Shown here: positions 24,052 through 35,133 of the stretch, one piece after another
Layout of the letters: the number at the start of each line of letters is the position of its first letter
Numbering within the stretch: position 1 is the stretch's first letter
Assembly (NCBI GenBank): GCA_033032175.1
Contig: CM065310.1
Location: forward strand, 186,001-250,000
Length of the DNA stretch: 64,000 nt
Direction: 5' to 3'
Source: Saturnia japonica
Lineage: Eukaryota; Arthropoda; Insecta; Lepidoptera; Saturniidae
Translations under genes and position numbers: made by a program
The notes under the pieces: model-generated
What the model was told of the DNA's origin: nothing
What the model saw: only the letters and a program-made list of their open reading frames with translations
Database searches by the model: none

Positions 24052-24202
24052 CACCATTGAAAAGGGAGGATCCTCCGACCAGACGGGTGTTATGTCTGGT
24101 GGGTGGGCTACTGCCCAACGGTTGTTGTCGGGTTCTTGTATATATTTCAATTGTTGGGTTAATTTTTATATGCGTCCGTATGTGGCGAGATAGATGTCGC
24201 TA
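24052..24202 (+). repeat. Long direct repeat, left copy
   Basis: Shares aaaagggaggatcctccga, cagacggg-gttatgtctgg, gctactg-ccaacgg and tatgtggcgagatagatgt with 26381-26515, in direct orientation, on either side of the CR1/L2-like LINE. It contains the 12-bp palindrome GGAGGATCCTCC. It could be a terminal direct repeat of an older element or part of a dispersed repeat. Confidence 0.75.
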
Positions 24203-24304
24203 AATCAATCCCCTCCGAGACCGGAGGTCGATAACAGGTTGAGTCGTACATACATCTTGTGATGCTTGCCGGGCCAGTGGAATGTTCCAGTAAGTCGGAA
24301 CCAG
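24203..24304. repeat. Older host repeat, left remainder
   Basis: The phrase gaatgttccagtaagtcgg (near 24280) reappears diverged as gaatgctccaataagtcga near 26050, on the far side of the LINE. This suggests one older repeat unit was present before the LINE arrived. Confidence 0.5.
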
Positions 24305-25985
24305 ATTATTATTATTATTATTATATTTGGTAAGACACACTAGCAGCTAATTAGCTGATGCGTGCGTATCAAATAGCTTGGAGATATCTTCCTTGTCCAA
24401 TCTGCTCTTAAAGGAGGTTATGGTAGGAGCCATCACAACTTTTTCTGGAAGTTTGTTCCATGCTGTGACCACTCTGTTAGGCAAGAACTGCTTCATTGGG
24501 TTTCTTTTTGCTGGGAATTCCCAAAGTTTCAAGGGATGACCTCGTAGGTGTTTATTTTCATTTGACTTAAACATATCTTTAAGGCTGGGCACATCGTAAT
24601 AATTAGTGAGGATTTTATAAGTTTCGATTAACCTGCCCCTATGTCTACGGTGTTCTAGTGTGGTAAGACCAAGGTTTATGAGGCGCTGTTCATAGGGTAA
24701 GTTACGCATTGCATACACCATCTTAGTAGCCCTTCTCTGTACATTTTCAATGAGCTTAATGTCTTTTTTGAAGTAGGGATCCCAGATAATATAAGCATGT
24801 TCAAGAAGTGGTCTAATATAGGTCTTGTATAACTTTATAAAAGTTTTAGCCGTTAGGAATTTAAATGCCTTGCGAATGATATAAAGGATCGAATTAGTTT
24901 TCTTCACAACCCCAAGCACATGAGTTCCCCATTTAAGATCTTTGGATACTGTAACTCCCAAGTCCCTTTGTGTTTCAACTGCGGTTAATTGTTCACCACC
25001 AAGATAGTATATCTGACAAGGATTATTACTACCAATGTGTAGCACGGAGCACTTATTCACATTTAAAGTTAGAAGCCAGTCATGAGTCCACTTAAAAATC
25101 GCATTAAGGTCATTCTGTATAGCTCGCCAGTTGCTTCGAGGGTTAGCAAAAAATTTGGTATCATCAGCAAAAAGCGAAAAAGGTAGTTGCAGAGTACTTT
25201 TCAAGTCTGAGAGGAACAAGATAAAGAGCAATGGACCAAGCACCGAACCTTGAGGAACGCCACTGAGGACACTTCGCGGATCGGACATGACTTCGCCAAT
25301 GCGCACCCGAAACGTTCTACCAGAAAGGAAGTCGCATATCCAGGCTAAAATGCTTCCACGTATGCCAAGGTGTTCCAATTTATGTATGAGGCGTTTCAGA
25401 GGAACACGGTCAAATGCCTTCTCATAATCCAAGTAAATGATATCTGTTGGCTGTCCATTACTATGGTTCCGTGTCCACTCGTTTAAGCAATTTAGTAAAT
25501 TGGTTGTAACAGATCGTTTTGGGATGAAACCATGCTGCTCATCCAGGGTAATCTTTTCATGTATTAGAAATTCTCTTATGTGGCAAGCTATCATCATCTC
25601 CATGGTTTTGCACAATACACTGGTCAAACTTATGGGCCTATAGTTGACGGGCAGTAATTTATTTCCTTTTTTATAAATCGGTACTACATTTGCCGTTTTC
25701 CAGTCAGCTGGCACTATTCCATCCTTCAGAGATTTGTTCATCATTTTCGCTATTTCGTCGCTTAGAGCTCCTGAGCATTTTTTCAATACCACTGAGGGTA
25801 TGTCGTCTGGCCCTGATGCTGTAGTATCACTGAAGCTAGATAACTTCTTTCTTACTAAGTCTCCAGTAATACTTAAGTCTTGAATAGCGTTTATGACTCT
25901 AGGAACGTTGATATTTGGCATCGGTCCATCAGGCTCGTTGACAAAGTTCAATTTAAACTGATCAGCGAAGGCTTCGCCGCATATG
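24305..25985 (-). pseudogene. LINE C, CR1/L2-like reverse transcriptase, 5'-truncated, RT frame open
   Basis: A single uninterrupted minus frame (618 codons, 26203 to 24347) contains a whole RT domain: SGPDDIPSVVL, NYRPISLTSVLCKTME (about residues 187-202), the palm motif YLDYEKAFDRV (257-267), GVPQGSVLGP (315-324), the catalytic FADDTKF (345-351), DLGVTVSKDLKWGTH and the thumb/C-terminus RRATKMVYAMRNLPYEQRL. The first ~77 residues do not look like LINE protein and come from the flanking repeat, so the element really begins near 25975-25985 and lacks its endonuclease. The 3' end is an (ATT)n tail at about 24307-24324. The open frame suggests fairly recent insertion, but a copy without endonuclease cannot move by itself. 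The group assignment rests on motifs only. Confidence 0.88.
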
Positions 25986-26380
25986 CCGCATAGTTCACGG
26001 TGAGTCGAAACTGTCTGCGGTGATGCCCCAGTGAGTCGGGGTGATACTGCAAGAATGCTCCAATAAGTCGAAGTGGTGCAGGCTGCGTAGTGGCTGGCTG
26101 CTGCGTCGACCAGGAAATAAGTGCGTCTCTCTGCTTGCTGACCGGCCGAAGTGCAGTGTGCTGTGCCAAGGTCACTGATAAGGCTGTGAGTGATGACCAG
26201 CAATGTGCCGTCCGCTGCATGCTGATTGTCAGGATACTAGTAGTAGCCGTGGATGCTGGCTGGCTGTATGACTCGCTGCTCGAAAGCTTTAGGAAGTGAT
26301 GACGATGACGTAGGTTTTTGCGAAGGCTGCGCTGACGTTCATGCTTGGGGTCACCACTTTGGGGATGTGATTATTACCAC
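25986..26380. repeat. Older host repeat, right remainder, with agtcg motifs
   Basis: GC-richer than its surroundings. It carries irregularly spaced phrases of the type ccagtgagtcggggtg, ccaataagtcgaagtg and ggtgagtcgaaactg. One such phrase also lies left of LINE C. Short frames on both strands (25948-26220, 26090-26299, 26253-26552) are not recognised. Confidence 0.5.
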
Positions 26381-26515
26381 CTCCACATTAAAAGGGAGGA
26401 TCCTCCGAGCAGACGGGCGTTATGTCTGGCGGGCTACTGTCCAACGGTTTAACGGTGGGTTAATTTTAATATCGCGATGTAGGATACGTCGTATGTGGCG
26501 AGATAGATGTCGCTA
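26381..26515 (+). repeat. Long direct repeat, right copy
   Basis: Partner of 24052-24202. It lacks about 20 bases of the left copy (the ttgttgtcgggttcttg part) but keeps the palindrome GGAGGATCCTCC and the gtggcgagatagatgtcgct end. Confidence 0.75.
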
Positions 26516-27144
26516 CAAATGTATTATGCATATTATTATTGTTTATGTCTAGCTTTATGGTGATATTTGCACGCGGGGTAGCATTTTTGGAGGTACTTTT
26601 GTTTTTTTTTTTTTTTGCCATAGATGTAAAACCAAATACCAAATTAATAACCAAACAACAACGTTAAAAATAACATTGACACACACTCATAGTTATAGTA
26701 TGACAAATTATTTTTCATTTGATATCAAAACTGTTCCATACCTAACTTAAATATGCTCAACCGCCGAGATTGCTGGGTCGCAGTATAGGATTACCAAGCA
26801 TTATAACGACAAGGAACAAACGACTAGTATGTATTTTGTTTATACATATAATATTAAGTATATGTGTACCAAGTGAGACGCAAACACCATGATAATAAAA
26901 TATGATGTATCATACAATAAAACTCAATTCACTGAGTTGTAATAAATAAACCGAATGATTTTATCGTTGGCCGCTGAAAACCTGACGAGTGACGTCATAA
27001 AGTGTAATGGCGCGGACTCACTGACACCTCGGAACTAAACCAACAGGCTGATCCATGTATGAACAAAATTACAAATACAGATATTAGTTTATTTATTTTA
27101 GTAAAATATTTTAGTATTTATAAAAGTTACCTCTTTATATAATA
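26516..27144. other. AT-rich DNA, no gene recognised
   Basis: Poly-T at about 26598-26617. Otherwise no repeat match and no coding signal. Confidence 0.5.
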
Positions 27145-27450
27145 CTAGCGGCCCGCCCCGGCTTCGCATGGTTATTTAACAAAAGTTTCAAAATTTAAAA
27201 TTATAATACACACGAATAAACCGTTCTAATTGCGTCAGGTTACTAAAAAAAGAAAATTTAAAAAAAAGTTGGAATATTATTATTTTAATGACCTTTAATT
27301 TATATTTTAATGACTTTTTTTTTATTAATCGTTTAATTTATTTTTCTAATTGTTTAAAAAAAATCGTAAGTACATATATACAAAACAAAAGCAATTCAAT
27401 TCATTCAGTCAGAGCTTCCCTGTAAACGATGTATTTTTTATTTCGTTCAC

Positions 27451-28785
27451 CTAATCATTCCTAGGTGTCAATATTGCCCTAGAACACAAACATCGAAAGT
27501 CCTTTTCGTGCAAATTTTCAATGTCAGGGTATACTGCATCTATTAAAATTTCTAAATTATGGACTATTTGGCTTAGAGACTCATGCAAAAGGATATCACG
27601 ATTTCTGCTTAAATTTGGAGTAGCAAGCTGCTTGATAGATCTCTTTGAGAACTCCCTCAACGGTTTTTAAGTACTCGAATAAGGTTGGACCGCGAACGTG
27701 ATGTAACGACATCCTAAGATAAAAAAAAAACTCTGATTGAGAAGGATGTACACCGCAGACTCTTCCTAAAGCGGCATCTTTTTTTATGCCTGGATGGCCA
27801 ACTACGTCCACACCACGCCTCCTTCTTGTGAATTTATTATTGGCACATGTGTAGTATTGCGGGACTTCCTGGTATAGAAGTCTTTGCGAATTCATCTTTA
27901 TTACAGAGCTCAAAAAAAGCCAGTAAAGTAGTTTTACGTGGGTTTTGGGTTGTGGGTTTTGGGTGCGGTGAACATTGTTACTGAGAGCTAAAGAGCTAAA
28001 GATATACTTTACAAACAGGTGAGCTATTGATATACTCGCTCTTTTGTCGGGATTATATAACATCTAATCTTTCGCTCGCGAGCTACACAAGTCTATTACA
28101 TGGGACCTAAAAACATATTCGGCGAACTGTGGGTGTACATTCGTAGACCTCTGCCTAACCCTTCGGGGAATACAGGCATGATGTTATGTTATGTTCGGGC
28201 CACTTGTTCAGCCGTTTCTGCGGTAAAATAATCCCTTTGGCCATTTTCTAAGTGAAAAGCTAACGCAAGACTGTAGGATGCCGCTCGTGGATCGGAAATT
28301 CGAATATTCGCTGGACAACTTTATACTGGACTGGATGTACTTATGTACCAGGCATTCACGTAGTTTTCATTTGGGTTTATGACGTTAAAAGTAGTTTGGT
28401 CAGATTCGTTATATATTTGCAAATGTATTTGATGGCTTGAACTGAGTGGCAGTACTCCACATTTATGTGAGCGTTAAACGTCCTGCACAATAGTGGAGAA
28501 TAAGGAACAATCCACCTATTATCTATAATATATTGAACCTACTTCCTCTGATATTTAGCGTAGTTCACTGTCCTCCAATTTCGGGGTCACGACGATGATT
28601 GATAAACTGGATATCCGTCCTCTTTGGTTTGGGTATCGTTGACGAAACGTTGAGGGTATTTTTTTGTACAGATATCGTTTTGTAGGTAGGCACCATGTAG
28701 GTGCTGTTAAATTATGCTCTCCGCATGGTCCGTGCATCACATTTTTGTTACGATATCGTACAATATCGGATCTTTTTGTCAATTA
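27451..28785 (-). pseudogene. Helitron RepHel (helicase/replicase) relic
   Basis: Minus-strand pieces in order: NKNVMHGPCGEHN (28740), then in another frame NDTQTKEDGYPVYQSSS, DNRWIVPYSPLLCRTF and AHINVEYCHSVQAIKYICKYI (28530-28430, shown in two blocks), then LAFHLENGQRDYFTAETAEQ (about 28250). After a SINE insertion come TTLLAFFELCNKDEFAKT (about 27920), a frameshift, QEVPQYYTCANNKFTRRRRG, GVHPSQSEFF, LHHVRGPTLFEYLKTVEG, and finally DAVYPDIENLHEKDF...CSRAILTPRND (27460). This order is that of Helitron Rep/Pif1-type proteins. At least three frameshifts, the SINE and a large internal deletion, including the Walker A region, make it dead. Confidence 0.9.
28092..28197 (+). mobile_element. SINE 3' part inside the Helitron gene
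   Basis: ctattacatgggacctaaaa, ggcgaact-tgggtgtacat and ctctgcctaacccttcgggg match the reverse complement of the 3' half of the SINE at 55545-55812. It interrupts the Helitron coding sequence between GQRDYF and TTLLAFF, so it arrived after the Helitron. Confidence 0.85.
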
Positions 28786-30216
28786 AATTTTAAAAATAAA
28801 AGAACAATTCACTTTTTGTAAATAATGATGTGTTCTGCAAAGTCATACTACATTATTTTATTCTATCGTCAATCGTTTTCTCAGCGCACGCGATGTAAAG
28901 AATATTTTAGGTAATTTTTTTACACCTTGGGTTACATTATTGGAGTTTTAGTAAGGATCCCTAACTTTTTTAATATTTAATATAACCTATGTCACTCTGG
29001 GATAGTGTAGCTTGCCAACAGTGAATTAATTTTTCAAATCGGTTCAGTAGTTTCGATGCCTATTTAATGCAAACAAACAATCAAATCTTTCCTCTTTATA
29101 ATATTAGTATTACTATTATATTGAGTTACAAGATAAATGAAAGTCCTTATATTGTTCATTAAAAGCCGTTTTTCATTTACTTTCATCTCATAATAATTCT
29201 CAGTCCCAAAAAGCATAAAACCTCAGCCTTAGTATCAGATAAACAGAGTAACGTCTTTACACTACTGTTTTTTAATAAATTATTCAACCTATTCCGATTT
29301 TAAAAGACAATTTCTGTTGCACAGATGGCGCGGGTGTGCTGAAACAACTTCTGCTTTAATGTAATTCAAACCGGATACACCACACCGATTGATAACGGAA
29401 GTAGTAAACTACTTAATTAATAAGTTATGTATGAAGCCAACAAATACTACACGAGCGCTAAAAATTGCTTACAACCGTTCAACTTTTTTATAGATATCCA
29501 CATATTTTTACCAATTTAAATATGCGAGATAAAAATCGTACTTTATGGAATCCTTTTTAATATGTGAAATAACCTCCTAAAATATAATTAAACATGTAAT
29601 ACTCATATCTATTTATATTATGGGCACCAAATATTATTAATTGTTTCTGTAAATGGAAATTTTTAAACGAGCCTTTTGAATAAATTGTAGCGACAAAACC
29701 TATTTTTTATACTATTAATAACAATTAAAATATATCAAAACTATTACAAGAGATATAAAGTGGAGTTATAATTAAACATAATGCACTAGCCGCCATAAAT
29801 ATTGTAATAAAATATATTATATTATGGAGTGGTGTTTATGAGCTGCCACCGCGCAGAACCGCGCAGAACGCGGACTGCCTTCACACTGAACGCAACGTAC
29901 GACCGCGTTATGGAACATTTATAGAAAACTTTACTTAAATCCATATAATACGTAGTTACTTTATTGAAGTTGAGAAGCTTTTACGAGCATTTTTCTATAA
30001 TCAAATTTAACACAATTTCAACTAGAGAAGAAACAAGGATTACTTCTAAAATAATTTATGCTTTTTTTTGTATCTCCAATATATTTTTACAGTTTATCTT
30101 TGAGTCTACGGATTGCTTGCTATCAATAATAAATTAACTAACATCAGACTTATGTAGCAATGATCTTCATCTGCCTCGTTATAACAAGATATATTAAAAA
30201 AGATAATATTTTTAAC

Positions 30217-30360
30217 GAGCTCTAACAAGATCGAATTAATTTCCCCATCATTTCCCGTGGTTGTTTATGGTGCGTGGGACATTACGCACGTTGCCGCCGC
30301 CGCTACACTACACGCTATCTCACTCACTTGAACGGCATAATGTCCTATTTAATTTGACAC
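30217..30360 (+). repeat. Diverged local duplicate, copy 1 (possible regulatory element)
   Basis: Shares with 30929-31080, in the same order: GAGCTC, aattaattTCCCCAT, cgtggttgtttatgg, cgtgggac and, after a less similar middle, ttaatttgacac. The phrase tgtttatgg contains forkhead-like (TGTTTAT) and caudal/Abd-B-like (TTTATGG) motifs. The match is local and does not occur elsewhere in the window. Confidence 0.6.
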
Positions 30361-30928
30361 ATAAAAATATGTAACCGTTTTTTACTGCCACCGCTTCAAA
30401 TAAATTTGACATTATTTATTGATATAAACGAGGGGTTAAAAATATTTGGTAACAAATTATTATAAAGATAGAAAAGTTATTAATATTGTGTTAGGTTTAC
30501 CGTAAATAAACAATGAAGATTTGATGTCGTCTTATATTGTATTATAAGCTAGCGTTAGACCGCTGTTTCACCTGATTTGACGATATCTTTGAAGATAAAA
30601 TATTAACCTTGGAAAGAAGATTGCATTCCAATTCCGGAAACACACCAACAGAACTTATTCTAATACATAATTGTTGAATTGTGTAACTTGAGATAAATAT
30701 AAACTAACTATTTCCGTGAATATTTAATTGAAAGTATTAAACTAATCATGTTCTTTACACGTCGTAAACAAAATAAACATTACCTGTTCCGTTCTGGCAC
30801 GTTATTGTACGCAGCACATCATTTTCATTCTAATTTGCTAATATAGTGCTTATACATATATTTATTTCGATATAAGATATGAACTGATCAGAAACTCGGT
30901 CTTCAGCATATCGACAATTTGAATCGAG

Positions 30929-31080
30929 GAGCTCACACCGCGCCCCCTGACAATCCGAAGTCAATTAATATCCCCATAATTCTCGCGGTTGTTTATGGCA
31001 CGTAAGACCCCATTAACACTACTTCATTACCCGTAAATCCCCTGCGACGGGAAGCATAAACTATGTCGTTAATTTGACAC
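30929..31080 (+). repeat. Diverged local duplicate, copy 2
   Basis: Partner of 30217-30360 (GAGCTC ... aattaatatccccat ... gcggttgtttatgg ... ttaatttgacac). Divergence is substantial outside these blocks, so the shared blocks stand out. Confidence 0.6.
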
Positions 31081-31406
31081 CAATAAAAAAATTCAGCACG
31101 TTTATGAGCACTAGACACGGTCTCATGAGAAGACTGCTTCAGTACATCAGTAGTCATTACAAATCGAGTTGTATTCTAATAACGTTCATAATAATATGAT
31201 TGTTTTTACGAACAATTATCTTTGTTCTGCGTCTCACGAGGATATTAATGCAATAAAGGGAATATTGATGAGTAGGTATTATGAAACGCACCGCGGACCG
31301 CGGACCGCGCACCAGCGCCACTAATCACAGATGTTAAAATGAATAACCGAGAACTTGTGTTTTGTCAATTAGAACTATTACTACATACATTTACTTATAT
31401 TAATAA

Positions 31407-31897
31407 CTAGTTGTGCCCGCGGCTTCGCTCACGTGGACTCCAGAATGCCCGCGCGAATCTTGCTCCTACACTCCTGGCTATTGTAAAGAGAAAAATGTTT
31501 ATTGTGGGTGTTCCTTAGAAGATAGACATATATCTCCCTGACTTTTCTGTAGGACTTTTTAATACTTACAATTATGCAGTACCTTAATTTGCTATATATC
31601 TCATGGTTTACTCAGCATAAGCCATTAAAGCGCCCGAATTGATTCATCATGACCAGATTTTTTTTATTTGTGCGGAACCCGAATCCTTTTTAACCCTATA
31701 TTATCAGCTATGCATCAGTGAAAGTCCCGTCAAAATCGGTCCAGCCATTTCGGAGATTTCCCGGAACAAACAGATAGACAAAAATTTAAAAAATTGGCTT
31801 TTTGTTATAGGTATCGTATATAGTTTCATATGCATTTAGTAAAAAACTGTTATTTTAACATTACAAACAGACACTTCAATTTTATTAATTGTATAGA
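31407..31897 (-). mobile_element. Non-autonomous Helitron, copy 1
   Basis: On the minus strand it starts TCTATACAATTAATAAAATT (31897) and ends gagcgaagccgcgggcacaa then CTAG (31407). It is bounded by A on the 5' side and T on the 3' side. It is 491 bases and non-coding; the 31639-31839 frame is incidental. The inverted partner at 34718-35133 shares the whole layout, including gaacacccacaata and the gagatatagcaaatta phrase. Confidence 0.85.
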
Positions 31898-31921
31898 TCT
31901 TAAATAATATTTATAGTGTCC

Positions 31922-32108
31922 TCTATTAAATGTGATAGTAGGTTTGCTTGTTGTTGTATGTCAGTTACGTTGAAACGGTTGGACGGATTGTAATGTTTGG
32001 CTTGGTTTACACATGGTGGAATAGAACAAAAGATACTTTTTTTTAAGTAATGAAGCGTGTTGTCAGGGACTATTATTTATTATATTTATAGGATAGAGCC
32101 AGCCCTAG
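31922..32108 (+). mobile_element. Possible Helitron-type repeat
   Basis: Contains gttgaaacggttggacgga, a phrase common in arthropod repeats of this sort, and ends CTAG followed by T at 32105-32108. A start at TCTATTAAATG is plausible but the preceding base is C, not A. The boundaries are weak. Confidence 0.35.
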
Positions 32109-33531
32109 TGCTGTACGGGGACGGTATCGTGTCGTGTCGTGTCGTGTCGTATAAAATGTAGTTCGCAACCAAGCCGCTTTAAGCCGTGACGCGCTGTCAT
32201 GCGATACGTAATCACTCACCGGAGATGCTACTCTTGTCGCTAGTTAATTTCACGCGTCTCTGCCCGCACCCGCACCCGAAATAATCCAACATTATTACAG
32301 TTATTTATTGTCGTTAGTCTCGAGTGTCACAAGCGCACAACATAAACAGTCCTACAGCGGGCTCACTCTGTATAAACTAAATACCTCAAATTATTTATTA
32401 AACAGTCCAATGTTGATATATCTTGAATTCGGTGGGGTGTAGAGTTCGTAATTCTATTGACTATTTGCCGCTCATATAAACATTCAATTAGAACGACATT
32501 GTTCTAATATAATTATAAATTAAATTTGAAATTTGTTGATGTACATATTCTGATGAATTGACTTCCAATATATGTTGTACGTGCAGTTGTGAGCAGTGCA
32601 GGGGCGTTTGCGATTCGTATCGCCCTGGGTTGAACACGTACGCTGTTCCCGGCTTGTTATCTTTTATCACGGATTTTATATTATATTTCATTCTTAGTTT
32701 CAAGTATTGCGCTACAGGGATAAGTAATGAGATTAAGTAAAGATTTTTAAACAAACTTCTTTTAATTTAAATAAATAAAAATAACACTTGAAATGATTTA
32801 ACGGTTTGATTAAGTGGAATAAATTCAAAACACAAATACACAAGCCTAGAAATAAATTTGAATTTGGAATTCCTAACTAAACCTATATCCTATTTGAGAT
32901 CAAAGTGGCCAGTTGAACACAACGCTAATTTCATATGTAAGGATCTAATATAAACAGAATATAGTTATGTTTATTATATTATACATTCAATTTTGTATGG
33001 ACGTAATCGATATTATATATAATTTACATAATATAAAGCGAAAAGAGTTTTGTTGCTACCGAGTGTTCCACGACGCTTTTCGAGTTTGAATTACTATTGC
33101 AATATCAGCTATTACAAAATAATGGATTACATCTTTAAATTAATAATGTATCGTTTATTTATGAGCCTTCTGTAATTCCTTTTATGTGGCTAGTTTGAGT
33201 TGACTTTGCTTATAGATGATTATTTGTAGGGGAGACAAGACGTGGGCTGCAAGCTCGGTTATTTAAGAAAATAATAAGGGTTAATTGTGAATAGGCTCGT
33301 TGAGTCGTTGCCCGGACGGAGCAGGTCGCTGGTCGCTGGTCGCTGCTCGCTCAATGCATATTTATTGCGGTGTAATTACAATTTATTACTGCATAATTAC
33401 GAATCTTTTTGTTAATAATTGGTTTCGACGATCCTGTACACCAAAAGCGGTCTTTTCATCTTCTACGTGTTTATGGTTTTTCTCTAACGAATATATTATA
33501 TTAAGCCTTTGTTGTTAGAGTTGATTTTGAG
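32109..33531. other. Unique DNA with GC-rich tandem spots
   Basis: Holds (GTGTC)n at 32127-32151, a GC-richer patch to about 32280, and (GCTGGTC)n at 33321-33351. No gene is recognised. Confidence 0.45.
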
Positions 33532-33587
33532 ATGCATGTGATGTCGCGTCGTGACACATGCATTTAGCTGTATACAATACAGCTAAA
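33532..33587. repeat. Two adjacent perfect hairpins
   Basis: atgcatgtg/cacatgcat (33532-33540 with 33555-33563) and tttagctgta/tacagctaaa (33563-33572 with 33578-33587) lie back to back. No known element is recognised. The stems are too short for a microRNA precursor. Confidence 0.7.
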
Positions 33588-33839
33588 TTACAGGTAGTAT
33601 ATTCTTGTATATTTAGTACACTAATAGTAGAAGGTACTTCATTGAGATTTAGCAATATTTATGTATTATTATTGTTTTCCCTTGCAACATAAATATTATA
33701 TCTCATTGCAAGTTAGTATAACTCGACACGGCTGTAACTTGAGCCTCAGACTAAGTATATTAACAGAGTTAGCGATTGACGACTCGGACTGACCTCTTAA
33801 TGCCTTGATATTTATTGGATATTATATCCGCCTAGATTG

Positions 33840-33950
33840 AACCTGATGGCGATGTGATTTTAGAAATCTAATTCGAATATTTAACGAGCCATGCATTCCC
33901 TCGGGAAGAGGCCTTTGTCCAGTAGTGAGATACTTACAGACGGATATTAT
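33840..33950 (+). mobile_element. SINE-like tail (Metulj-type)
   Basis: ttccctcgggaagaggcctttgtccagtagtgaga resembles, in parts, the phrase aggcc-ttgcccagcagtggga found at the 3' end of abundant butterfly and moth SINEs, followed by an AT-rich (attattgtt)-type tail. Only the 3' part is recognisable and there is no second copy here. Confidence 0.5.
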
Positions 33951-34160
33951 TGTTATTTTATTATCATCTGATATTAACGACAATATTGTAAAATGGTAAT
34001 GCGTAAAACCTAAGAAGAAGGTCTTACGTGTAAAGTAAAGTAATATAATAATAGTAATACGTGTCACGTCTACATATTAAGATTGTGTTAAGGGCCGTGT
34101 GTATGTGTGTGTATGCTTGACACTTTACATCAAGTTGTCGCTCAGAATCTATGTCGCTGA

Positions 34161-34212
34161 TGCGGCAGGCGAGGGCGGGCGCGGGCGGGCGAGGGCGGGC
34201 GCGGGAGAGCGG
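34161..34212. repeat. GC-rich minisatellite
   Basis: Units of the type gcgagggcgggcgcgg repeat nearly perfectly. The flanks are ordinary AT-rich DNA. Confidence 0.8.
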
Positions 34213-34717
34213 CTCCCTACACCAGTAATACAGTGCCGCAGCAGACTCCTGCATTTAATTGCTGTGAAAAGTGCCAGTTGATAATAAACGGCGACGGACA
34301 AAAGAAATGGATTATGACAGTTGGTGTGTGGTATAAACACAAGAGTTTAGCTGACTGCACTAATATATATTTGTACAGTGAAACTTCTTAGGCACCAATT
34401 CGATAATTGGACTAGGGTTGATAATGAAATTTCAAGGACGTATCACGTTTAGGCATATATCGTTACATGAGAGATAACGAAGATAGAAAGAGAAATAACA
34501 CTTTACATTGTATATATCTAATACACATTTTATGCTACCCACGTCTCCCTTTTAAAGAAGTTTCATTTGTATCACGAGTACGGCGCTGCACGCACAATGT
34601 TTACTATTTTGCTTTATATTCACTATAAAGTAAAGTAGTTATATTCATACAAGACTTCACACACCTAACTTGAGACACCATAACCTTATTTTATATTAGA
34701 TTCACACCACGAATTTA

Positions 34718-35133
34718 TCTATACAATCAATAAAATGGAAGTGTCTGTTTGTTCCGGGTAATCTCCGAAACGGTTGGACCGATTTTGACGGGACTTTCAT
34801 TGGTAGATAGCTGGTAATATAGGCAGTAACATAGGCTACTTTTATTTAGAAAAAGAATTAGGGTTTCACACAAATAAAATAACTGGTCATGGTGAATCAA
34901 ATCGGGCGCTTAAATTGTTTATGCTGAGCAAACCATAAGAGATATAGCAAATTAATGTAGTACATAATTATAGATATTAAAAATACCTACAAAAAAGTCC
35001 GGGAGAGTATATATGTATCTTCTAAGGAACACCCACAATAAGCATTTTTGTCTTTAAAATAGCCGGAAGCGGGGGAGCAAGATTCGCGCGGCCATTCTGT
35101 AGTCCACGTGAGCATAGCCACAGGCACAACTAG
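34718..35133 (+). mobile_element. Non-autonomous Helitron, copy 2 (inverted relative to copy 1)
   Basis: Starts TCTATACAATCAATAAAAT (34718), then gtctgtttgttccgggtaat, ctccgaaacggttggacc and a distinct body, and ends gcatagccacaggcacaa then CTAG (35130-35133). The base before is A and the base after is T, as Helitrons leave. It is 416 bases, against 491 in copy 1. Non-coding. Confidence 0.9.

Larger units (their letters stand above)
27145..29113 (-). mobile_element. Autonomous-type Helitron relic
   Basis: On the minus strand the left end (near 29113) reads taatactaatattataaaga followed by gaaactactgaaccgattt, the usual start of a lepidopteran Helitron family. The right end reads catgcgaagccggggcggg-ccg-CTAG at 27145, a GC-rich terminal hairpin before CTAG, followed by T. 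Between them, on the same strand, lies a broken Helitron replicase/helicase gene. The 5' terminal TC is not exactly preserved. At about 2 kb it is much shorter than an intact autonomous Helitron (usually over 5 kb), so most of the helicase is deleted. Confidence 0.85.
29114..31406. other. Unique AT-rich DNA with a diverged duplicated pair
   Basis: No gene is seen. It contains the pair 30217-30360 / 30929-31080 and GC-rich spots (CGCGCAGAA)n at 29849-29873 and (CGCGGAC)n at 31290-31311. Confidence 0.45.
33588..34717. other. AT-rich DNA with SINE-like tail and GC-rich minisatellite
   Basis: Apart from the SINE-like tail at 33840-33950 and the GAGGGCGGGCGCGG repeat at 34161-34212, nothing is recognised. 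The overlapping frames at 34024-34340 are open on both strands because of the GC-rich repeat. Confidence 0.45.
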
